Shown in pieces: positions 8,483 to 15,174 of a stretch of DNA of 33,222 nucleotides (positions are counted from its first letter, which is position 1; each line of letters begins with the position of its first letter). Origin of the DNA: CAZEER01 sp964511215 (GTDB taxonomy: Bacteria > Fidelibacterota > Marinisomatia > Marinisomatales > UBA1611); assembly GCA_964511215.1 (NCBI GenBank), contig CAZEER010000022.1:1-33222 (forward strand). The letters are read 5' to 3'. The position numbers were made by a program, and so were the translations under genes. Below the pieces are notes generated by a model. That model was not told where the DNA came from and ran no database searches. It saw only the letters and a list, made by a program, of their open reading frames with translations.

Positions 8483-11400
8483 ATGCGATACCGCAGGTTC
8501 TTTATTTTTCTTTTGTTTTTTCAACGTTTTATTTATGGAACATGGTTTGATGCGATACCAAGAGTTATCGTTCAACCAGATGGTGATAAAGTAGATTGTT
8601 TTATTACGGGTGACCAATATGTAAGAAGATTACATGATGTGAATAATTTCACAATTATTCTAAACATCCAAGATGGTTTTTATTATTATGCCGATAAAAA
8701 TTCAAATGGTGATTTAATTCCGTCAGATTTGATTCTTGGTGAGGGAAACCCAGAAAACCATGATTTAGAGCCTGGGTATTCTGTTAGCCAAGAAGAATAC
8801 AATAGAAAGAAACAATTTTATGATTATCGAGGATCTAATCATGTATCCAGAGATGCGCCGAATTCAGGTGAGATAGCGCAGATTAATGTTTTTATAAGAT
8901 TTGCGGATGACCCGGAGTTTCCCTTCCCACGATCACACTATGATGCAGTATTTCAAACAGATGAAGACGAACCTTCATTGAGAGATTACTTCTGGGAAGT
9001 GTCCTACAACAACTTATTAGTTAATACGTTTCACTATCCGGGGACTTTTGACGGATCTAATACCGCCTATATTGATGAATACAATAGGAATTACTATATG
9101 CCATATTCAAATGCTAATCCAGAAGGATACGATGGTAGCGCTGAACGGACAGAGAGAGAGCACACTTTACTGGCAAATGCAATAAATTCAATCTCGTCAA
9201 GTGTGTCGCCCTTTATTGATGTGGATGCAGATGATGATGGGCTTGTTGATGCAGTCTCATTTGTTATATATGGCACACCTGGAGACTGGGCTGATTTATT
9301 ATGGCCCCACCGCTGGGCACTCTATAGCCAGAATGTATATATTAATAATTCACAGGTTTATGATTACTTATTCATGCTCTCAGAGTCATGGTATTTTAAT
9401 GTTGGTGTCCTATGTCATGAATTTGGACATGTATTGGGCGCTCCAGATTACTATCACTATGATGGAGGAGGTGCGCCAACTCCAGTTGGAGGTTGGGATG
9501 TAATGGCATCAAATGGTAATCCACCTCAGTTTCCTAGCGCATTTACTAAATGGAAATATTTTGATTGGATTGAGCCTGTAGAAATATTTGAAAGCGGTAC
9601 ATACACACTGTATCCCCTAGATGGTCAAGAGAATGTTATGTTTAAGATCCCATCGGTCAATTCAGAAGCTGAATATTTTGTCGTAGAATATCGTCGGCAA
9701 GAAGGGGTATACGATTCAAATGCGCCTGGACCTAGATCTGGGTTGGTAGCATACAGGGTTAATACAGAAGCAGGCGATGGTAACGCGCAAGGTCCGCCCG
9801 ATGAACTTTATGTCTATAGACCGGGTGGTGATTTAAACAACAATGGTAACTTTGAACAAGCACCCTATAGCACTGAGTATAGTCATACACAGTTGAATGA
9901 TAATACTGATCCATCTTCTTTCTTATATAATGAAGGTTTAGGCGCAGATGGAGGATTGAATTTATACAATGTTACTGATGCTGGAGAGACAATATCTTTT
10001 ACAGTATCATTTGGTATTCCAGAACTTTCAGTAAATCCAAATAATCTTACTTATAATCTGGATGCTGGAGAGTATGATGTGCAAACTATTACTGTCACCA
10101 ATATTGGAGAGCCTGAAACTGTCCTGAATTTTGAAGCCACAGTAACCAATTCAGAATCATTTATTAATCCTCAAGGTGGTCCTGATGGTGGTAATTATTA
10201 TTGGACTACATCCGATGAAGAACCTGATTTAAACTATGATTGGATTGATATAGAAGGCTTGGGTGTTCAATTAAATTTTCCTGGGAATGATGATTTTTCA
10301 TCAGAACAAATATCTCTTCCATTTGAATTCCCTTTTTTTGGTATTTCATATGATTATTTACATGTTAATGCTAATGGATGGGTGGGTTGGAACAGCGCGA
10401 ATGAGAACCTATGGCAAAATGGAGATATTCCCTCAGCTTCAATGCCCAGGCCCGCTATATTTGGTTTTTTTGATGATTTAAATCCTGAGAATGACAATGG
10501 TAATTCATCTGCATCTGGAAATATTTATTATCATGTAGATCAAGATCGCGTCGTTGTATGGTTTAATGATGTAGTAAGATGGGAGGGAGATTCTGGTGGT
10601 GGGACATATGATTTTCAAATCATTCTTTTCTCAAATGGCAGATTAAAATGTAACTACAGAAATATGGTAGGTACTACCAATCAGGCAACTATTGGTTGGC
10701 AAGATAGTTTTGGAAATGAAGGGACACAACTCTCTACTGTTGGTGAGAGTTTTGTGTCAAACAATTTTACCTGGGAAGCAAAAACTTACTCTCAGGAAAA
10801 CATACCTTGGATTATTTTAACATCAGATAATGGTATCCCAGCTGGCTCACTATATGGTAACGAATCATCTAGTATCTATGCCCAAGCACTAACTCTAGAT
10901 TTAAGTCAAGGTGATTATTTAGCATCGATCAATATAATATCTCCAGAGACTGATCCAGTGGCAATCCCGGTTACTCTAACTGTAAATGGCGATAATCTTA
11001 TTCCAACTCTTCCTTATATTGATATATCCTCATCTGAAACTGGGATTATTGATCTCCCTAATGATGTAGACCCAATGTTTATTTCTGTTGCCTCAAGGTA
11101 TACTCATGTAGTTGCTTCAAATGGAGATCTTATTCCTTTTCTAATACAAGAAAACTTTACAGATGAACAGGTGCTGCATGCCAGGAGGGTTCTTGAGTCC
11201 TATTTAACAAATATACCAGATAGTCAATGGGGTAATGATAAGGATCCTATCTCCAATGCTATTGGTGCAACTAATGCTATTTTATTCTTGTTAAATGATG
11301 AAAATGAGTACGAGAATCCAGATCTTTGGTTATTAATGGATGCCGGTGTCATAGGACAAGATTTGCTTGCTACAGAGGTTTTTCCTGAAGGCAGTTCTGA

Positions 11401-12460
11401 ATACATGAATAGTTCAGAACGGGATGCGACATATGAAGAAATTCTTCACTACGTTCATGATTATGGTATCAAATTAGCTTCTCCGGGAATGCAAGTTGCA
11501 ATTGAGTCTGCTATGGATATTGCTATTAGTAATGGATATTATAATCCCCTGTCTGATTTACCCGAAGATGACTATGACGAAGAGTATCTTGCTATGGGGC
11601 TAGAGTGTTATTTTGGGTTGTGGGCCCATGACCCTTCCGGAGATGGTTACTGTGGAGATCAAGAGTATGCTTATATTAATAGAGAGTTAATGGAAGCAGG
11701 TGATCCAGCACTACATGGTATTATAAGTGGTTTTTTAGGAGAAGTTTGGGAATATACAGCCATTTTACCAGAGACATTCGTATCTGAATTTTATTTACAT
11801 CAGGAAAATAATTTAGATTATACATTCCGCTCAAAGTATTTACGAAATATTGCACTGACAGGTGAAGCCTCATCAGCAATATATGGTAATGAATATTTAA
11901 ATATTTTACATGGCAATGATGGGGATAATCAGTTTACTGGTTTTTCTGGAGATGATGTTCTTTTTGGTTCTCATGGTGTGGACAGGGCAATTTATGAGGG
12001 TGATAGGGAAGAGTATGTAATAATTCCTCCTTACGCAACGGATGATTCATCTTTTCAGGTTTTAGATATCCAGCCTGATAGAGATGGGACAGATCATCTT
12101 TATGATATTGAGGAGGTTGCATTCAATGATATTGTATACAATATTGTAGACCTACTTGCGGTTCATAATAACTTTTTACCTAAAAAATTTGTACTATTTT
12201 CACCTTATCCAAATCCATTTAATCCAATAACAAAGATAGGATTTGATATCGCTGAACCCGAGGTTGTTAGTCTAAAAGTGTTTGATTTAAATGGTCGACT
12301 TGTAAGAACTTTAAACAGGTCTAAATTAGGTATAGGGAAATATGTTGTAGAATGGGATGCAAAGGATGATAATGGCTATTTTGTTACCAGTGGAGTATAT
12401 TTTATCCATTTCATTAGTAATTCCTATGCAAATACAAAAAAGGTTCTATTTATTAAGTAA
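8483..12460 (+). CDS. M6-family (immune inhibitor A-like) secreted metalloprotease, multidomain, T9SS sorting domain
   Basis: This 1325-residue protein has a signal peptide (about 1-19). An M6 peptidase region (about 120-420) contains the zinc motif HEFGH (312-316) with the downstream Asp at 322 (HEFGHVLGAPD) and GGWDVMAS shortly after, typical of M6 peptidases. A beta-sandwich region follows, then a nidogen-like domain (about 575-760, with NGWVGWN and FGFFDDLN) that resembles one in the C25 protein at 27552. Residues about 841-1135 are an uncharacterised region with RDATYEEILHYVHDYG at 980-995. RTX-like Gly/Asp nonapeptides lie at about 1138-1175 (GNDGDNQFTGFSGDDVLFG). The T9SS sorting domain begins near 1236 (YPNPFNP at 1242). 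It is likely a surface or extracellular protease. The ATG has only a distant AGGTG upstream, so the start is less certain than the rest. Confidence 0.9.
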   Translation: MRYRRFFIFLLFFQRFIYGTWFDAIPRVIVQPDGDKVDCFITGDQYVRRLHDVNNFTIILNIQDGFYYYADKNSNGDLIPSDLILGEGNPENHDLEPGYSVSQEEYNRKKQFYDYRGSNHVSRDAPNSGEIAQINVFIRFADDPEFPFPRSHYDAVFQTDEDEPSLRDYFWEVSYNNLLVNTFHYPGTFDGSNTAYIDEYNRNYYMPYSNANPEGYDGSAERTEREHTLLANAINSISSSVSPFIDVDADDDGLVDAVSFVIYGTPGDWADLLWPHRWALYSQNVYINNSQVYDYLFMLSESWYFNVGVLCHEFGHVLGAPDYYHYDGGGAPTPVGGWDVMASNGNPPQFPSAFTKWKYFDWIEPVEIFESGTYTLYPLDGQENVMFKIPSVNSEAEYFVVEYRRQEGVYDSNAPGPRSGLVAYRVNTEAGDGNAQGPPDELYVYRPGGDLNNNGNFEQAPYSTEYSHTQLNDNTDPSSFLYNEGLGADGGLNLYNVTDAGETISFTVSFGIPELSVNPNNLTYNLDAGEYDVQTITVTNIGEPETVLNFEATVTNSESFINPQGGPDGGNYYWTTSDEEPDLNYDWIDIEGLGVQLNFPGNDDFSSEQISLPFEFPFFGISYDYLHVNANGWVGWNSANENLWQNGDIPSASMPRPAIFGFFDDLNPENDNGNSSASGNIYYHVDQDRVVVWFNDVVRWEGDSGGGTYDFQIILFSNGRLKCNYRNMVGTTNQATIGWQDSFGNEGTQLSTVGESFVSNNFTWEAKTYSQENIPWIILTSDNGIPAGSLYGNESSSIYAQALTLDLSQGDYLASINIISPETDPVAIPVTLTVNGDNLIPTLPYIDISSSETGIIDLPNDVDPMFISVASRYTHVVASNGDLIPFLIQENFTDEQVLHARRVLESYLTNIPDSQWGNDKDPISNAIGATNAILFLLNDENEYENPDLWLLMDAGVIGQDLLATEVFPEGSSEYMNSSERDATYEEILHYVHDYGIKLASPGMQVAIESAMDIAISNGYYNPLSDLPEDDYDEEYLAMGLECYFGLWAHDPSGDGYCGDQEYAYINRELMEAGDPALHGIISGFLGEVWEYTAILPETFVSEFYLHQENNLDYTFRSKYLRNIALTGEASSAIYGNEYLNILHGNDGDNQFTGFSGDDVLFGSHGVDRAIYEGDREEYVIIPPYATDDSSFQVLDIQPDRDGTDHLYDIEEVAFNDIVYNIVDLLAVHNNFLPKKFVLFSPYPNPFNPITKIGFDIAEPEVVSLKVFDLNGRLVRTLNRSKLGIGKYVVEWDAKDDNGYFVTSGVYFIHFISNSYANTKKVLFIK

Positions 12461-12471
12461 CATTGCTCTAG

Positions 12472-12487
12472 TGTGAGTAAGATCACA
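12472..12487. promoter_or_regulatory. CRP-type operator, perfect TGTGA-N6-TCACA
   Basis: TGTGAGTAAGATCACA matches the core of the CRP/Vfr-type consensus at all ten conserved positions. It overlaps a second palindrome, TCACAAATTGTGA at 12483-12495, giving three alternating half-sites. If the TATTAT at 12530-12535 is the -10 element, transcription would start near 12542 and the palindrome centre would lie about 62 bases upstream, the distance used by class I CRP activation in enterobacteria. That a CRP-family regulator in this lineage reads this sequence is an inference. Confidence 0.5.
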
Positions 12488-12533
12488 AATTGTGACGTTT
12501 TGTAAAGGTAAAAGGAATTGTTTCGCCTGTATT

Positions 12534-12547
12534 ATGATCAAAATCAT
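12534..12547. promoter_or_regulatory. FNR-like palindrome ATGAT-N4-ATCAT
   Basis: ATGATCAAAATCAT is a perfect 5-bp inverted repeat with a 4-base spacer and contains TGAT-N4-ATCA, the inner part of the FNR box TTGAT-N4-ATCAA; the outermost base of each half differs. It overlaps the end of the possible -10 element, a position where a bound regulator would more likely repress. AT-rich sequence makes short palindromes fairly common, so this call is tentative. Confidence 0.3.
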
Positions 12548-12594
12548 TGCTTTAATTAAATATATATTAAATTAAATAAAGGAGATATTCAGAT

Positions 12595-13008
12595 ATGGAT
12601 CTCAAGAGGAGAATTCAACAAGGGTTTACCATGATAGAAATTATGGTTGTGGTTGTTATTGTAGCAATTCTTGCAGTAATTGCCTTACCAACCTATTTAG
12701 ATTATGTCAAAAGTTCTTACGCATCCGAAGCACGTACAGTCATGTCCAATATTAATAATGCATCAAAAATGTATTATCAAACACGAGGAGATTGGCCGTC
12801 TGAGATAGATGAGTTGGAGCGCGCGGGTCAATTGGATGTAAGTAGATCAACAAAACTTAAGTGGTCTTTTGATCTACAACTAAGTGATCAGGGTGGTCGG
12901 ATTACAGCGACAAGTACTGAAGAAATGTCTGGTGGTGCAGGACACCAGGTTATCTATGATGCAGACCTAGGTAAATTTACAGGATATGGTTCACCAGAGG
13001 GCGAGTAA
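12595..13008 (+). CDS. pilA: Major type IV pilin-like protein
   Basis: This 137-residue prepilin has a 10-residue basic leader (MDLKRRIQQG) cut before Phe11, with the conserved Glu at +5 (FTMIE) and a ~25-residue hydrophobic N-terminal helix (MVVVVIVAILAVIALPTYLDYV). The C-terminal part is short, with YYQTRGDWPSEIDEL, similar to the small pilins and pseudopilins of the PilA/PilE/GspG group. As first gene of the pilus cluster with a strong ribosome-binding site, it is the best candidate for the major subunit. No Cys pair is present, so the usual C-terminal disulfide loop is absent, as in GspG-like subunits. It could alternatively be a minor pilin, with the main pilin elsewhere. Confidence 0.88.
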   Translation: MDLKRRIQQGFTMIEIMVVVVIVAILAVIALPTYLDYVKSSYASEARTVMSNINNASKMYYQTRGDWPSEIDELERAGQLDVSRSTKLKWSFDLQLSDQGGRITATSTEEMSGGAGHQVIYDADLGKFTGYGSPEGE

Positions 13009-13013
13009 AGTAT

Positions 13014-14066
13014 ATGGATTTGAATAAATTACTCACCTACTCTGTGGACAGTGGGGCATCAGACCTTCACCTCAGCGTTGGTTCTATCCCAATGGTGAGG
13101 ATTAATGGTACTATGAAACCACTTAATATGGATGCGCTAAAGCAAGAAGATATGGAGTCTATTTTGCCTCAGATACTAGATGAAGGTCAGCTTGAGATGT
13201 TTGAGGATAATAAGGAAATTGACTTTTCAGCAAGCCTTGAAGGTAAAGGTCGTTTCAGGGTCAACTTTTTTAACCAGATTAAGGGATTAGCTGGAGTCTT
13301 CAGGACTATACCTGAAGTTGTTAAAGATTTTGATGATTTAGGAATACCCCCAGTATTAAAAAATTTAGCCTTAATTGATCGTGGTCTTGTGCTTTTAACG
13401 GGGCCAACAGGGTCGGGTAAGAGCACTACCTTAGCTGCAATGGTTGATCATATTAATACTCAGCGTAAGTGCCATATTATTACAATAGAAGATCCCGTCG
13501 AATATTACCATGAGACTAAAGAGAGCTTGATTAATCAAAGAGAGCTTGGTGCTAATACTCATAGTTTTGCCAATGCCATGCGATCGGCTCTGAGAGAAGA
13601 CCCTGATGTGATTTTGGTGGGTGAAATGAGAGACCTTGAAACAATATCTTTGGCTCTTACTGCAGCGGAGACAGGTCACCTTGTGCTTTCAACTCTGCAC
13701 ACATCGAGTGCAGTGAAAACAATTGATAGAATAATTGATATTTTCCCATCGGGTCAAAAGGGGCAGATAAGATCAATGCTTTCTGAGAGTTTGGAGGCAG
13801 TTATAGCACAAAAATTATTAAAGACCAAAGATGGGAAAGGAAGAACTCCAGCATGCGAGGTAATGATAGCTAATACAGCAATAAGAAATTTGATTCGCGA
13901 AGATAGAATCTACCAGATACCTTCTATTATCCAATCGGGTGGAGTGGATGGTATGCAATCCTTGGACCAAGATCTACAACGGTTGGTTTCAAAAGGTGAA
14001 ATAGAACGTAAGTTGGCTAAAAGTATTGCTGAAAACCCTAAATTATTTGCTCAAAATGTTTTATGA
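13014..14066 (+). CDS. pilT: Type IV pilus retraction ATPase
   Basis: This 350-residue hexameric ATPase depolymerises pili and powers twitching. Visible motifs are Walker A GPTGSGKS (130-137), the Asp box (IEDPVEYYH), Walker B (DPDVILVGEMRD), the His box (ETGHLVLSTLHT) and the PilT signature AIRNLIRE in the C-terminal domain, followed by IYQIPSIIQSG. Its length is normal and there is no N-terminal MshEN domain or zinc motif, which separates it from PilB. It starts 5 bases after the pilin stop. Its presence shows the locus is a retractable pilus and not a type II secretion system. Confidence 0.97.
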   Translation: MDLNKLLTYSVDSGASDLHLSVGSIPMVRINGTMKPLNMDALKQEDMESILPQILDEGQLEMFEDNKEIDFSASLEGKGRFRVNFFNQIKGLAGVFRTIPEVVKDFDDLGIPPVLKNLALIDRGLVLLTGPTGSGKSTTLAAMVDHINTQRKCHIITIEDPVEYYHETKESLINQRELGANTHSFANAMRSALREDPDVILVGEMRDLETISLALTAAETGHLVLSTLHTSSAVKTIDRIIDIFPSGQKGQIRSMLSESLEAVIAQKLLKTKDGKGRTPACEVMIANTAIRNLIREDRIYQIPSIIQSGGVDGMQSLDQDLQRLVSKGEIERKLAKSIAENPKLFAQNVL

Positions 14067-14542
14067 TTAATTTGAAAAATACAAACTCAGGGATTGGATT
14101 TATTGAGGTTATGACAGCTACCGTTATAATCTCTATTGCGTGTATTGGTCTCCTGATGGGTGTTGTGCATGCCAGAGGCGAATTGCACTCTCTAGAAATG
14201 AAGGAGCGTGCAACAGAGGAACTCTTGAATTATATGGAATATTGGAAAGGAAGAGTGGCTGATGGAAATTTATCGCCAACAGAGAGAGCTGGAGACCCTG
14301 ATGGAGAAGAAATTTATTTGGTTGGTGGTCTCAATCAAAAGATTTCTGTCAAAGCTAAAAGGTATTATGGACTAAGTAGGTTAAATGGATATAATGACTT
14401 TGGATCAACTGATTTTACAAGATATGAATTAAAATGTTGGATACGGTGGGGGGATCGTTTCATGTCGCCTTCAAGTAGATATGCAGATGATGTTATTCAC
14501 GAAAGAAGGATATCTACAATAATGACTGTGTTTGAATTATAA
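14063..14542 (+). CDS. Minor pilin, PilV-like
   Basis: This 159-residue prepilin has leader MINLKNTNSG, predicted cleavage after Gly10 and Glu at +5 (IGFIE), then a hydrophobic helix (VMTATVIISIACIGLLMGVV). The globular part is not recognisable beyond its position, which between PilT and a PilW-like protein fits the PilV/PilI class of minor pilins that prime pilus assembly. Its ATG overlaps the pilT stop by 4 bases (ATGA), so translation is probably coupled. The exact minor-pilin type is inferred from gene order. Confidence 0.8.
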   Translation: MINLKNTNSGIGFIEVMTATVIISIACIGLLMGVVHARGELHSLEMKERATEELLNYMEYWKGRVADGNLSPTERAGDPDGEEIYLVGGLNQKISVKAKRYYGLSRLNGYNDFGSTDFTRYELKCWIRWGDRFMSPSSRYADDVIHERRISTIMTVFEL

Positions 14543-15174
14543 TGGAAATTTTTCTCAGAAAAACATCAAATGGGATGACGTTGCTTGAATTGACAGCGGC
14601 TATTGTTGTTGTAAGTATTATAGCTATTGGTATGACCAGTGGTGCGCAAGCGGTAATGCTACACTATCAATCAGATACAGTTAGACAAGATTTACGCCAA
14701 TATGGTAATAATATTATGCGAGAGATAGCTAGGGAACTTAATCTTGCGCAGAAGGTGGAAATCGATGGGCAGAATGGATTCTCAAGAATAAAATTATATA
14801 AATATTTTACAGATATAAATCCAAAACTTGTAATATCGTGCCAAGGTGAATCAGGTATTAATTTTAATAATGAGGTCCCACTTAATGGTGTTTTAGAATT
14901 TCCTAGTCAAGGTGTATTTAGAGGTCCAAATACAAGGACTGTCTACGTAAATGATTTTATAGCTGAATTTGATTCAGATGGGGGGCCAGGTCTAACATTG
15001 TTTAAGAATTCTTTTATAAAGCTAACTCTCATACTTGCAATGGATTCTGATGTGATGGATGAGACATTTCAGTCTACAAAAGAACAACATATTTTTTATA
15101 GAAAAATATTTCTTGGGACCCCATACATACAGACTAAAATGACAAATGCCATGAATGGATCTAGTGGTGCTTAG
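14542..15174 (+). CDS. Minor pilin, PilW-like
   Basis: This 210-residue prepilin has leader MEIFLRKTSNG cut after Gly11, with Glu at +5 (MTLLE) and a hydrophobic helix (LTAAIVVVSIIAIGMTSGAQAV). The body includes DTVRQDLRQYGNNIMREIARELN, resembling the PilW/PulJ class, whose helix region is followed by such an amphipathic segment. It overlaps the upstream gene by 1 base and the downstream gene by 20 bases. It probably belongs to the tip complex with its two neighbours. Confidence 0.8.
   Translation: MEIFLRKTSNGMTLLELTAAIVVVSIIAIGMTSGAQAVMLHYQSDTVRQDLRQYGNNIMREIARELNLAQKVEIDGQNGFSRIKLYKYFTDINPKLVISCQGESGINFNNEVPLNGVLEFPSQGVFRGPNTRTVYVNDFIAEFDSDGGPGLTLFKNSFIKLTLILAMDSDVMDETFQSTKEQHIFYRKIFLGTPYIQTKMTNAMNGSSGA

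Larger units (their letters stand above)
12461..12594 (+). promoter_or_regulatory. Control region of the type IV pilus gene cluster
   Basis: This 134-base gap separates the T9SS-cargo genes from the pilus cluster and is the only substantial non-coding gap before the right edge. It contains a CRP-type palindrome, an FNR-like palindrome, a TATTAT (12530-12535) that could be a -10 element without a good -35, and a clear Shine-Dalgarno (AAAGGAGA at 12578-12585) ahead of the pilin ATG at 12595. A weak -35 together with an upstream palindrome would fit activator-dependent transcription. No convincing terminator for the preceding gene was seen. Confidence 0.5.

Noticed and set aside
12461..12594. 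Sigma-54 promoter for the pilin, as used for pilA in Pseudomonas and Myxococcus
   Set aside because: The TTGC at 12547-12550 has no GG at the required distance upstream, so the -24/-12 pattern is not met.
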